From positions 1 to 64,000 of the forward strand of contig JACQAG010000012.1 in NCBI GenBank assembly GCA_016195085.1: a stretch of DNA of 64,000 nt. The letters run 5' to 3'. The position numbers and the translations under genes are program-made. Below, one piece after another: positions 19,488 to 28,528 of the stretch (the first letter of the stretch is position 1; every line of letters starts with the position of its first letter). The notes beneath the pieces were generated by a model. It was not told the DNA's origin. It ran no database searches and saw only the letters and a program-made list of their open reading frames with translations. Origin of the DNA: Pseudomonadota bacterium (GTDB taxonomy: Bacteria; Pseudomonadota; Alphaproteobacteria; SHVZ01).

Positions 19488-19692
19488 GAGCCTGTCTGAG
19501 CCATAGGCGTGGCCGCGAGGCGGCGATGGCTCGTGCATCGCTCAACTCCTGCGGTCAAGCGATCGGGCGAAAACGGCGCATTCCCAAGGGGTTGCGTCCG
19601 GCTCGGATCGGTTGGTCGCAATCCCCCTTGAATACGCTCGAGGTGCCTGGAAGAGAGGGTGAGATGCGCAGCCAGATCGGGAGGCAGACGTC

Positions 19693-21318
19693 ATGAATTG
19701 GAAACCATCGCGCAGGCAGGTGCTTGGGAGTGGGTTGCTGGCGGCGTTCGGAGCGGCGGCACCCGGGTCTCTCCTGAGCAAGGCGGCATTCGCCCAGGTT
19801 CGCGGCGGAACGCTGACAGTCGGGCTGCCCTACGACGTGGATACGTTGAACGTGTACACCACGGGATTCCTCGGTGACGTGGAGGCCGCCGTCGTCGAAG
19901 GCCTGCTCGCGCCGAACGAGAACGCCAAATACGTCCCGGTTCTAGCAACCGAAGTTCCCACCGTGCAAAACGGCGGCATCGAGCTGCTCGATGGCGGCTC
20001 CAAGATGCGAATCAAATACAAGCTCCGGCCCAACGTGAAATGGCACGATGGGAAACCCTTCACCTCGGCCGACGTCAAGTTCACCTGGGAAGCGGTCAGC
20101 GACCCAAAATTCATCGCCGAGTCGAAGGATGGCACGGCAGATGTCGCGTCGATCGAAACGCCGGACGAGCTCACCGCGATCGTCAACTATAAGAGCGTGT
20201 CGCCGACCTTTGCCTCGACGCTCTTCACCTTCGGCATTCTGCCCAAGCACGCCTTGGAGGGCAAAGACCTCAACAAGGACCCCTACAACGACAAGCCTCT
20301 CGGCACCGGCCCCTTCGTGGTCACCGAGTTCAGGCACGGCCAGCATGTGGTGGTCGAGCGCAACCCGAACTACTGGAGGAAGGACGAGAAGGGGCAGGCC
20401 TTGCCCTATATCGAGCGGATCATCTTCAAGATCATTCCGGACTCGAATACGCTGATGACCCAGCTGAAATCGGGCGAGGTCGCGTTCGCCTACCGCGTCC
20501 CCTACTCGCAAGCAAAGCAGCTTGAGACCGTCGGCAGCCTCGAGCTGCTGAAGGGCCCGCTGCTCTCCTGGCAGCATCTCGACTTCAATTTCCGCGGACC
20601 CAAGTCGCTGCAGGACCTGACTGTGCGGAAGGCGATCGCGCACGCGATCAACCGCGACACCATCGTCCGCGCGCTCGGCGGCTTTCCGGTATCGATCAAG
20701 TCGGTGGTGGTGCCCATCTTCGACTTCCATGATCCGAACACGCCGAGCTACGATCTCGATCCGGCGAAGGCCAACAAGCTCCTCGACGACGCCGGATACG
20801 CGAAGGGCGCCGACGGCGTGCGCGTGAAGGACGGCGAGCGGCTGTCGTACCGGATCGTCTGCCTCGCCGGCCTGGTCGACGACGAGATCACGGAGCAGGT
20901 CCTCATCGCGCAGCTGAAGGCGATCGGCATCGAGGTCAAGCCGGACAACAAGGCCGGCGTCGCCTTCAGGGAGGCCCGCTACAAGGGCAACTACGATCTC
21001 CTGTATGCCCGCTGGATCACCTCCGCCGATCCGGTCTACAGCGTCTTCTTCGGCACCAAGGGGGCCAACAACGGGCAGGGCTACTCCAATCCGAGGCTGG
21101 ATGAGGTCATGCGGCGCATGGAGAGCACCCTCGATCCCGAGCAGCGGCGGCAGAGCGCGAAGGAGATGCAGGCCATTCTGGCGGCGGATCTGCCCACGAT
21201 ACCGCTTACGACCAATGTCGGTGTGATCGCCAAGACCAGGAAGCTGAAGAACTTCATCCCCAACCCGACGAACATGACGAACTTCGTCGACACCAGCCGG
21301 TGGTATCTGGAGACCTAG
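19693..21318 (+). CDS. Peptide/opine-type ABC transporter periplasmic binding protein
   Basis: 541 residues, an SBP_bac_5 protein. The N-terminus SRRQVLGSGLLAAFG followed by a hydrophobic stretch and AFAQ is a Tat-type signal peptide. Family features include VKWHDGKPFTSADVKFTWEA, RNPNYWRK and VRKAIAHAINRDTIV. It delivers a di- or oligopeptide-like ligand to the two permeases encoded downstream. A GGGAGG ribosome binding site precedes the ATG. The ligand is unknown. Confidence 0.92.
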   Translation: MNWKPSRRQVLGSGLLAAFGAAAPGSLLSKAAFAQVRGGTLTVGLPYDVDTLNVYTTGFLGDVEAAVVEGLLAPNENAKYVPVLATEVPTVQNGGIELLDGGSKMRIKYKLRPNVKWHDGKPFTSADVKFTWEAVSDPKFIAESKDGTADVASIETPDELTAIVNYKSVSPTFASTLFTFGILPKHALEGKDLNKDPYNDKPLGTGPFVVTEFRHGQHVVVERNPNYWRKDEKGQALPYIERIIFKIIPDSNTLMTQLKSGEVAFAYRVPYSQAKQLETVGSLELLKGPLLSWQHLDFNFRGPKSLQDLTVRKAIAHAINRDTIVRALGGFPVSIKSVVVPIFDFHDPNTPSYDLDPAKANKLLDDAGYAKGADGVRVKDGERLSYRIVCLAGLVDDEITEQVLIAQLKAIGIEVKPDNKAGVAFREARYKGNYDLLYARWITSADPVYSVFFGTKGANNGQGYSNPRLDEVMRRMESTLDPEQRRQSAKEMQAILAADLPTIPLTTNVGVIAKTRKLKNFIPNPTNMTNFVDTSRWYLET

Positions 21319-21348
21319 CACGGCCGCGGCGGGGCCGGGCTCGGCCGG

Positions 21349-22302
21349 ATGAACTTGAAGTACATTCTCATGCGGGTGATCGGCGCGGTCCCGCTGATCA
21401 TCGGGACATCGATCGTCCTCTTCGGCGTCATCCATCTGGCTCCGGGCGGACCGACCGACGTCTACGCCGACAATCCCTCGGTCACCAAGGAAGCCCTCGA
21501 GCAGATCAGGACGGCCTACGGCCTGGACCGGCCGATCTGGGCGCAATACGCGCTCTGGTTCGGCTCGATGCTGCGCGGCGATTGGGGCTACTCGATCCGA
21601 ACCGGACGCCCGGTCTTCCAGGACGTCGTCGAGCGGCTCGGGCCGACCTTCGAGCTGGGCGGGCTGTCGCTGGCAATCTCCCTTTCATTGGCGCTGCCGC
21701 TCGGCGTCATCGGCGCCGCCCGGCAGAACTCGCCCCGCGACCACGCCCTCACCCTCTTGTCCTTCTCCGGAATCTCCATACCGGTGTTCTGGCTGGCTCT
21801 GCTGCTGCAGCTCCTGTTCAGCATCGTCCTGGGATGGCTGCCCTCGGCGGGCTACCAGTCGATCGGGGACGGCTCCTTCGGCGATCGCCTCGCCCATATC
21901 GCGATGCCGGTCACGGTGCTCTCGCTGGCCACCATCGCCAGCTGGAGCCGGTATGTGCGCGCCGGCATGCTCGACGTCCTGCATCAGGAATACATCCGCA
22001 CCGCCTATGCCAAAGGCCAGACCGAGTGGGGCGTTCTTGTCCATCACGCGTTGCGGAACGCGTTGCTGCCGGCGGTGACGATCATCGCCCTCGATTTCGC
22101 GAGCGTGATCTCCGGGGCGGTGATCACCGAGACGGTCTTCGCCTGGCCGGGCATCGGCCGACTGTTCATCGAAAGCATGGATGGGCGCGACTACCCGGTG
22201 CTCATGGGCCTCATGCTGATGGGTTCGATGGCGCTCATTCTGGCGAACCTGATGGCGGATCTGGTCTATGCGGCCATCGATCCCAGGATCCGCTATGACT
22301 GA
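21349..22302 (+). CDS. ABC transporter permease, DppB type
   Basis: 317 residues with about six membrane helices. N-terminal YILMRVIGAVPLIIGTSIVLF, a DppB-type GLDRPIWAQYALWFG segment and the EAA-loop sequence YIRTAYAKGQTEWGVLVHHALRNALLP are diagnostic for the first permease of dipeptide/oligopeptide ABC transporters. It begins 30 nt after the binding protein and overlaps the second permease by 8 nt. Confidence 0.93.
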   Translation: MNLKYILMRVIGAVPLIIGTSIVLFGVIHLAPGGPTDVYADNPSVTKEALEQIRTAYGLDRPIWAQYALWFGSMLRGDWGYSIRTGRPVFQDVVERLGPTFELGGLSLAISLSLALPLGVIGAARQNSPRDHALTLLSFSGISIPVFWLALLLQLLFSIVLGWLPSAGYQSIGDGSFGDRLAHIAMPVTVLSLATIASWSRYVRAGMLDVLHQEYIRTAYAKGQTEWGVLVHHALRNALLPAVTIIALDFASVISGAVITETVFAWPGIGRLFIESMDGRDYPVLMGLMLMGSMALILANLMADLVYAAIDPRIRYD

Positions 22303-23194
22303 GGCTGCGGCGAGCCGACCCGGCGCGGTCGCCATCCTCGACCATGGCCCCTTGCGGGCGGGTCTCGGCCGGCTCTTGGCCCATCGGCCCGCGGTTGCGG
22401 CGCTGGCGCTGCTCGCCGCCATGGCGCTGATCACCACCCTGGCGCCGCAGCTTCTGCCTTACGAGTATGACGAGCAGGACTTCCAGCTCATCGGCCAGCC
22501 CGGCGGGATGACCGCGGCGCATTGGCTCGGAACCGACCAACTCGGCCGCGACGCGTTGACCCGTCTCGTCCATGGCGGCCGCATCTCGCTATCGGTCGGC
22601 CTGGCGAGCGCCTTGATCGCAACGCTCCTCGGCACGCTGGTAGGAGCCGTCTCGGGCTTCTATCGCGGCCTGGCCGATACGGCGCTGATGCGCGCGACCG
22701 ACGTCATGCTGTCGATTCCGCTCCTGCCGCTCGTCCTGCTCATATCGGGCCTCTTGCGTCCGAACGTGCCGCTGCTCATCGGACTGATCGGGGCCCTCAC
22801 CTGGATGAGCACCGCCAGGCTCGTGCGCGGGCAGTTTCTGGCACTCCGCGAGCGCGAGTTCGTCGAGGCGGCGCGGGCGCTCGGCGCGCGAGGCTCGCGC
22901 CTGATCCTGCGTCATATCTTGCCCAACGCCGTCGGCCCGATCACGGTCTCCGCCACGCTCGCCGTCGGGCGATCGATCATGCTCGAATCCGCCATGTCGT
23001 TCTTCGGTTTCGGCGTCCAGCAGCCGACGCCAACCTGGGGCAATCTGCTGAACACTGCCAGCCCATGGCTCGGCCTGGCGCCTTGGCTCGCGGTGGCGCC
23101 GGGCTTGTGCATCTTCGCGACGGTGCTGGCCGTCAACTTCCTTGGCGACGGATTGCGCGATGCCGTCGAGCCGAGGAGCCGAAAGTCCGCCTGA
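22295..23194 (+). CDS. ABC transporter permease, DppC type
   Basis: 299 residues, about six membrane helices. GTDQLGRDALTRLVHGGRISLSVG and the EAA loop EREFVEAARALGARGSRLILRHILPN are DppC signatures. The ATG overlaps the end of the first permease gene. No ATP-binding subunit gene follows: the next gene is convergent, 15 nt away. The ATPases must be encoded elsewhere or shared with another system. Confidence 0.92.
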   Translation: MTEAAASRPGAVAILDHGPLRAGLGRLLAHRPAVAALALLAAMALITTLAPQLLPYEYDEQDFQLIGQPGGMTAAHWLGTDQLGRDALTRLVHGGRISLSVGLASALIATLLGTLVGAVSGFYRGLADTALMRATDVMLSIPLLPLVLLISGLLRPNVPLLIGLIGALTWMSTARLVRGQFLALREREFVEAARALGARGSRLILRHILPNAVGPITVSATLAVGRSIMLESAMSFFGFGVQQPTPTWGNLLNTASPWLGLAPWLAVAPGLCIFATVLAVNFLGDGLRDAVEPRSRKSA

Positions 23195-23209
23195 GCTACC
23201 GGGCCGATC

Positions 23210-24826
23210 TCATCGGCCGACGCGGCCTGCGCGCGCCATCTCGTCCCTTGCAAAGGCCACGGGTACATGCCCGAATCCGATGAGCGCGTCGTGGAACGCG
23301 CGGGTGCCGCCGCTCCAAGCCTTCCTGAGCGACCGGATGGCGCGGACGCCGAACCAATACATCAGCCGAGACGCCGGAAACATCGAGTTGCGCGTCACTT
23401 CCGCCTCGATGCGTGCCGGCGCGAAGCCGGCCTTCTCTCGGTAGAAGCGCTTGGCTTCGTCGAGCGACCACTGCCCCAGATGCAGCCGAATATCGAGGAT
23501 TGCACTGGCGGCGTTCCGGCGTTCCATGTGCTTCAGCATGAGGGCCTCGGCCGGCGAGTAGTATCCTGGAGCCTCGAGCAAGAGCTCGGCCGCGTGGCAG
23601 GCCCATCCCTCGACCATGGTGCCGCCGGAGAGAAGGGCGATGCCGCTTGCGCAATCCGTACCGCCGATCCGCGCCAGCCGCGACGGGGAGGCGCGCGCGC
23701 GCGCGTTCTGGGTGTGATGCCCGATGCTGCCGTGATGCGCCGCATGCACGGACTTGACGAGCGCCGTGTTATGGGCGCTGAGATCGACCGCCGCGTCCGC
23801 CGCCGGCGTTGCCACCCAATAGACGCTGCCCGTGCCCGCATGCATGGCCGGCGGCGAGCGGTATGAGAGGAAATAGAGCGCCTTGGCAATCTTCCGGAAC
23901 GCCGGGTCGAGCGCCCGGTAGTCGAGGTCGTAGTCCATGGCCGGGCTCACCAGCGTTTGGCCCAGCTCGACCGCGCGGCCTTGCCAATGGCGATAGGAGG
24001 CAAGCACCCCCTCCCGGGTCGGGCAGATCGTCGCGAGGTCGTCCAATTGCTGCCGCCAGGACCGCGACGGGTCGATGCCGGCCGCCATCCGATCGAGCTC
24101 CTGGGTCAGCTCATCGAATGCGGATTCAGCCAAGCGCAACCCCTCATGGGGGCCGAGCCCAAGACCGTGCACGTCGCGCATGAGCATGTCGAGATAAGCC
24201 TCTCCGCAAGCGGGCGAGGTGTCGGGCATGTTGGCGAGCGCCCCGGCGAATTCTTCGAGCGCCCTTGCCGCCGCCTCCGCCGGCTGCAGCCACTCATCCC
24301 GCCAACGCGGATGCAACCGAACATCGCCTTCGAGAAACGCCGCGAAGGCGAGCGTCTCGCGCTTCGCACGCTCGACCCAGCCGCGCGGCGCCGCGTCAGG
24401 CAAGCTTGCCCTTCCGGCGGCGAGAAAGTCGGGAATCAGCTCCAATCTGGCTTTGAGCGATTCGGCCGCGACCGGCATCGACTGCGGCAGCAACAAGCCG
24501 ATGATACCGAAGGCGGCCTCGCCCGAGTACCATGCGGGATTGCGGAACCGCGGGCGGCGATCGAGAGCCGCCTGCGCCATGATGATCTCGGCCCGAGCGA
24601 GCTTGACGTCCAGGCGGTCCGCAACCGACGGGCTCTCGGCAAGCGATCCGATCTTCCGGGCGAGGTCGGCGAGACATTTGCGCTCATCGGCCATCGCCGA
24701 GGCATCGGCTCGGGGCAGGCGGCCGTCGTGGCCCTCGACGCCCATGAACGTCGCGTTCGTCGGATGGAAGGCAAGGTGGAATTCGAGGAAGGCGTCAATT
24801 GCCCCGCGGACGTCGCTCTCGCTCAC
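23210..24826 (-). CDS. DUF885-family protein, putative metallopeptidase
   Basis: 538 residues, mostly helical. The C-terminal half carries HAAHHGSIGHHTQN, a His-rich stretch in the position where DUF885 proteins have a zincin-like HEXXH/HEXPGH-type motif, followed by GWACHAAELLLEAPGY, which resembles the downstream Glu region. I infer a metallopeptidase, but the catalytic Glu is not in its usual place. The GTG start overlaps the TGA of the upstream oxidoreductase gene (GTGA), so translation is coupled. The neighbouring peptide-type transporter suggests a role in peptide or amide use; that is context only. Confidence 0.7.
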   Translation of the reverse strand: MSESDVRGAIDAFLEFHLAFHPTNATFMGVEGHDGRLPRADASAMADERKCLADLARKIGSLAESPSVADRLDVKLARAEIIMAQAALDRRPRFRNPAWYSGEAAFGIIGLLLPQSMPVAAESLKARLELIPDFLAAGRASLPDAAPRGWVERAKRETLAFAAFLEGDVRLHPRWRDEWLQPAEAAARALEEFAGALANMPDTSPACGEAYLDMLMRDVHGLGLGPHEGLRLAESAFDELTQELDRMAAGIDPSRSWRQQLDDLATICPTREGVLASYRHWQGRAVELGQTLVSPAMDYDLDYRALDPAFRKIAKALYFLSYRSPPAMHAGTGSVYWVATPAADAAVDLSAHNTALVKSVHAAHHGSIGHHTQNARARASPSRLARIGGTDCASGIALLSGGTMVEGWACHAAELLLEAPGYYSPAEALMLKHMERRNAASAILDIRLHLGQWSLDEAKRFYREKAGFAPARIEAEVTRNSMFPASRLMYWFGVRAIRSLRKAWSGGTRAFHDALIGFGHVPVAFARDEMARAGRVGR

Positions 24827-25938
24827 CCGCGCATCCTCGGGATCTCTACCCAGCGCCGCTCGAAATGCGCTTGGATGATCGTGTCTACGATCTCCTGGCT
24901 CTTCGCTCCGTCGAAGAAGGTGCACTCCGCCGGTTTGCGATCGAGAATCTCGGCGACGAAATGGCGGATCAGGTTGCGATAGTAGAGCTCTCGCCATGGC
25001 GTATTGATCGTCGTTCCCGGCGGGAAACGCTCGGGCGCCACCGCGATGGGGCGAAACTCGACCGCGTCTGAACGGGCGAAGTGCAGCGTCTCCGCGACGC
25101 CGAATTCGGTGATCAGCCGGGCAATGGCCGCACCCTTCGAGCCGTATACGCGGATTTCGACGCCGGGGTAGTTTCCGACGGCGATGTAGCTCGATTGCAG
25201 CAAGCCTTGCGCGCCGTTCGCGTACTCGATGATCGCAACGGTGCCGTCTTCGACGGGGATTCGTTGCAGCCCTGCCCTGCCGCGCACCTGTCGCTCTGGT
25301 ATGAAGTTCCGCATCGTGCTGGCGACGGATTGGAATTCGCCGCCGATCCAGCGCATGAGATCGACGAGATGCGATCCGTAGCCGATGACCGAGGCGGGTA
25401 TCAATTTGTCGCCCGGCGCATTGGGCGGGACCTGGCGCAACGGGAACTGCGGGTCGAGAAACTGCGAATTCTGCTCGAAGCCGTGGATGTGGAAGATCTC
25501 GCCGAGGGTACCGTCCGCCACCCACTCCTTGACCTGGCGCATCGCCGGCGAGTAGCGGAAGGTGAAGCCGAGCTTGGTCCGCACGCCCTTGGCATCGCCG
25601 GCGCGCCAGGCTCCGAACGCCGCGTCGGCCTCGGTTGCCAGCGGTTTTTCCGATAGCACGTGCTTGCCCGCGGCGATCGCATCGAGACTCAGCTGCAAAT
25701 GGGTATGCGTCGGGGTGCATACGTCGACCATCTGCACGCCCGGATCGGCCAGCAGTTCCCTGTGGTCGCTGTACACGCGCTTGGCACCAAAGCGAGCGGC
25801 CATTGCCTTCGCCCGTTCGACTTCGATGTCGCAGATCGCAACGAGATCGACGCGATCATCCGCCGCGTACCCGGGAAGGTGCGCCTTTTCCGCCCAAGTA
25901 TGAGCTCCCAGAAGTCCGACCCCGAGCTTTGCCGTCAT
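24823..25938 (-). CDS. Gfo/Idh/MocA-family oxidoreductase
   Basis: 371 residues. N-terminal Rossmann strand GVGLLGAHTWAEKAHLPGY, DICD-like VAICDIEVERA, and the family motif AGKHVLSEKPLATEADAA with the catalytic-region Lys of EKP identify the group. They are NAD(P)-dependent dehydrogenases of sugars, inositols or related molecules. An ATG preceded by AGGA was chosen over a GTG nine codons upstream. It overlaps the DUF885 gene and heads a two-gene operon. Confidence 0.88.
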   Translation of the reverse strand: MTAKLGVGLLGAHTWAEKAHLPGYAADDRVDLVAICDIEVERAKAMAARFGAKRVYSDHRELLADPGVQMVDVCTPTHTHLQLSLDAIAAGKHVLSEKPLATEADAAFGAWRAGDAKGVRTKLGFTFRYSPAMRQVKEWVADGTLGEIFHIHGFEQNSQFLDPQFPLRQVPPNAPGDKLIPASVIGYGSHLVDLMRWIGGEFQSVASTMRNFIPERQVRGRAGLQRIPVEDGTVAIIEYANGAQGLLQSSYIAVGNYPGVEIRVYGSKGAAIARLITEFGVAETLHFARSDAVEFRPIAVAPERFPPGTTINTPWRELYYRNLIRHFVAEILDRKPAECTFFDGAKSQEIVDTIIQAHFERRWVEIPRMRG

Positions 25939-26126
25939 GGCGATACTTTCCTGGTCCGTCGACACGGCAGTCCGTGGGAAGATTCCCCAATATCGCGAGG
26001 CGGCCGACCTTGGCCGGATCGCGACGGCAACCCGTCGTGAGCGCGCCGCGACCCGCGCGCCGCGCCGATCTTAGGGTTGGAACGGGCCCGCCGATGCGAA
26101 TTTTATGGCACAGTAAGACTAGGAGC

Positions 26127-26430
26127 TCAACGCGGTGGCGCCTTGTCGCCTTCGAGCGTGTCGGCGAGCTGCTTGATCGACCGCGCGGCGCGGCTGCCGT
26201 GCTGGCGGAGCATGAGGACGGCCAGCATCACCGTGGTGGCGAGGATCGACAACGCCGGGTGCACGAACCAGCCGATGGCGGCGAGCGCGAAGTAATAGGC
26301 GCGCAAGCCGCCGTTGAAGCTAGTGAGCGCCCGGGTCAAGACTATGGTCGGTCAGGATCGTATAGCCGCTCCAGCCGAGCACCAGCCAGGCGAGCGCGAC
26401 CAGATCGAGCGTCGTCAGATCGAACGCCAT
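26127..26430 (-). pseudogene. DUF599 family membrane protein, internally deleted and frameshifted
   Basis: The N-terminal part reads from an ATG at 26428-26430 as MAFDLTTLDLVALAWLVLGW, typical of DUF599 proteins. About 35 codons on, the reading shifts frame directly into a C-terminal DUF599 segment (SFNGGLRAYYFALAAIGWF, then HPALSILATT). The normal middle of about 130 residues with the other membrane helices is absent. The remnant cannot make the full protein; a roughly 70-residue C-terminal piece is still open. Confidence 0.7.
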
Positions 26431-26507
26431 GATGCCACCCGCCACAGTTGCAACCGCTGGGCGATCATTCCCCGTGCGGCGGTGACATGGCAAGCGGACG
26501 ACGGAGA

Positions 26508-26530
26508 CGAAAGGCGCATATCGCCTTTCG
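26508..26530 (-). terminator. Hairpin downstream of serB
   Basis: CGAAAGGCG (26508-26516) and CGCCTTTCG (26522-26530) form a perfect 9-bp stem with a 5-nt loop, 3 nt beyond the serB stop. On the serB strand it is followed by TCTCCGTC, only weakly T-rich. Position and symmetry support an intrinsic terminator for serB; the short T tract leaves doubt. Confidence 0.55.
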
Positions 26531-26533
26531 GCC

Positions 26534-27430
26534 TCACTCCCTGAACTCGTCCTGCCTGTAGCCCTGCAGATAGAGAAGCGCGGTCAGGTCGCCGTGGTTG
26601 ATGGCGAGCCGGGCTTCGGCGGCGACGATGGGCTTGGCGCGGAAGGCGACGCCGAAGCCGGCGGCGCCGAGCATGGCGAGGTCGTTGGCGCCGTCGCCGA
26701 CCGCAAGGCTCGCATCGCCGGCCAGTCCGTGCGCGAGGGTGAACTCCTGGAGCGCGGCAAGCTTGGCGTCGCGATCGACGATCGGGGCGGCGAGACGGCC
26801 GGTGAGCTTGCCGTCGGCTATGTCGAGCACGTTCGAGCGATCGACATGGAAACCGCAGCGCTGGCGGATGGCGCCGGTGAAGAAGGTGAACCCGCCGGAG
26901 ATCAAGGCGGTGAAGGCGCCGTGCTGGCGCATGGTCTGCACCAACGCGCGCGCGCCGGGAGTGAGCTCGGTCGCTGCCAGGGTCTTCTCCAGGGCGGTCA
27001 CCGGCAGGCCCGCCAGCATCGCCACGCGCTCGCGGAGCGCCGCAGCGAAATCGATCTCGCCGTTCATCGAGCGCCTGGTGATCGCCGCGATCTTCTCCTT
27101 CAAGCCCGCGAAGGCCGCCATCTCATCCAGGGTCTCGGTGGTGACGATGGTCGAATCCATGTCGGCGATGAGCAGGCGCTTGCGCCTTCCGGCGGCCTCG
27201 ATCAGGTTCGCATCGACCGGGGTCTCGCCGAGCGCTGCGCGCACCGCCGCCAGGCTCCGCTCCGGCGCAGCGGCGGCGAAGGGCAGATCGAGCGCGATGC
27301 CGGGGGCGAGCCAACGCGCCTCGCCAGGGCGGCTGCCGGCTGCCGCGAGGGCTTCGCGGGCGGCTTCGGCCAGATGGGAATCGACAACGGGCTTGGCCGG
27401 ATTGGCGATGAGGCTGAGGATCGAAGGCAT
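26534..27430 (-). CDS. serB: Phosphoserine phosphatase
   Basis: 298 residues. HAD-family motifs are all present: LIADMDSTIVTTE (motif I, near residue 90), SGGFTFFTGA (motif II) and GDGANDLAMLGAAG (motif IV). The N-terminal 80 residues form the small regulatory-type domain usual in alphaproteobacterial SerB. It makes L-serine from phosphoserine in the last step of the phosphorylated pathway. The ATG (complement of 27428-27430) shares two bases with the divergent miaA ATG; no other credible start exists before the conserved region. Confidence 0.94.
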   Translation of the reverse strand: MPSILSLIANPAKPVVDSHLAEAAREALAAAGSRPGEARWLAPGIALDLPFAAAAPERSLAAVRAALGETPVDANLIEAAGRRKRLLIADMDSTIVTTETLDEMAAFAGLKEKIAAITRRSMNGEIDFAAALRERVAMLAGLPVTALEKTLAATELTPGARALVQTMRQHGAFTALISGGFTFFTGAIRQRCGFHVDRSNVLDIADGKLTGRLAAPIVDRDAKLAALQEFTLAHGLAGDASLAVGDGANDLAMLGAAGFGVAFRAKPIVAAEARLAINHGDLTALLYLQGYRQDEFRE

Positions 27431-28421
27431 GGCGAGGGATAGCCGAGAGCCCGACCGCAAGTCCACCCCGCCATCGGCGGGGCGACGGCCGATCCTCATC
27501 GTTGCCGGGCCGACGGCGAGCGGCAAGTCCGGTCTCGCGGTCGCGCTGGCCGTGTCCCTGGGCGGTACCGTGATCAACGCCGACAGCATGCAGGTCTACC
27601 GCGAGCTGAGTGTGCTGACGGCGCGGCCGACGGAAGCGATGCTCGCCCGCGCCCCGCACCGTCTCTATGGCGTGCTCTCGGCGCGCGAGCTCTGCTCGGC
27701 CGGAAGCTGGCGGAGGCTGGCGCTGGCCGAGATTGCCGCAGCCGAGGCGGCCGGGCAGCTTCCGATCGTGACCGGCGGCACCGGGCTCTATCTCCGGGCG
27801 CTGACCCAGGGCCTGGCGCCGATCCCTCCGATCCCGGCCGAGGTCAGAGACCGCGTGCGCCGGCGCTACGAGGCGATCGGCGCCGCCGCGTTCCAAGCTG
27901 AGCTCGCCGCCCGCGACCCGGTGATGGGCGGCCGGATTCGCCCGGGCGATCGCCAGCGGCAGATACGGGCGGCCGAGGTCCTGGAGGCGACCGGCCGCTC
28001 GCTCGCCGATTGGCAGAGCGAGGCAGGGCAGGCGCCTGGCGAGCACGCCTTCATGACGCTTCTCATCATGCCGCCCCGCGCCGCCTTGTACGCGGCCGCG
28101 AATGCCAGGCTCGCCCGCATGCTGGAAGAGGGCGCGCTCGAAGAGGTGCGCGACCTGATGGCATTGGGCTTGAGCCCGGCGATGCCGGCCTTGAAGGCCT
28201 TGGGCGTGGCGGATCTCGGCCGGCACCTTGCCGGCGAGGTCTCGCTGGATGCGGCGCTGGCCGCTTCCCAGGCAGCGACGCGCCGCTATGCCAAGCGGCA
28301 GGTCACCTGGTTCCGCCACCAGCCCCTCCCGGCCACGATCCTCTTGGAGCAATATTACGAAAGTCTGCCCCCGGAAATCTTTGCGAAAATTCGTCAGTTT
28401 CTGTTGACCCCAGGGGATTGA
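27429..28421 (+). CDS. miaA: tRNA dimethylallyltransferase
   Basis: 330 residues. P-loop GPTASGKSGLA near residue 27, INADSMQVYR, GGTGLYLRAL and RRYAKRQVTWFRHQ identify MiaA, which adds dimethylallyl to A37 of tRNAs reading UNN codons. The ATG at 27429-27431 is the only in-frame start codon before the P-loop strand, and it overlaps the serB start codon on the other strand. Its promoter and ribosome binding site must therefore lie inside serB. The long open frame extending upstream is the antisense of serB. Confidence 0.93.
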   Translation: MARDSREPDRKSTPPSAGRRPILIVAGPTASGKSGLAVALAVSLGGTVINADSMQVYRELSVLTARPTEAMLARAPHRLYGVLSARELCSAGSWRRLALAEIAAAEAAGQLPIVTGGTGLYLRALTQGLAPIPPIPAEVRDRVRRRYEAIGAAAFQAELAARDPVMGGRIRPGDRQRQIRAAEVLEATGRSLADWQSEAGQAPGEHAFMTLLIMPPRAALYAAANARLARMLEEGALEEVRDLMALGLSPAMPALKALGVADLGRHLAGEVSLDAALAASQAATRRYAKRQVTWFRHQPLPATILLEQYYESLPPEIFAKIRQFLLTPGD

Positions 28422-28528
28422 GCTACTAGGTTCGCCCTCCCTAGGGCCGCGCTTGCGCAGCCAAAAGTCCCGGACTCCGGCCGATTTTCGGCCCAGTCGA
28501 CGGGGCAATTCCGCAGGAACTCCGTGCC

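Noticed and set aside
19498-19532. Inverted repeat GAGCCAT/ATGGCTC after the EF-G-like gene as a terminator
   Set aside because: The loop is 21 nt and no T tract follows; a 7-bp match of this kind is not enough support.
17445-19538. Open frame of nearly 700 codons opposite the EF-G-like gene
   Set aside because: The plus strand encodes a full translational GTPase; the antisense product has no recognisable motif and arises from high GC at codon position 3.
26314-26544. Short plus-strand frame over the DUF599 remnant
   Set aside because: It is antisense to the recognisable DUF599 pieces and has no features of its own.
28479-28493. Perfect hairpin GGCCGA-TTT-TCGGCC before ilvB as a terminator or attenuator
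   Set aside because: The stem is only 6 bp with no T tract and no convincing leader peptide; noted but not called.
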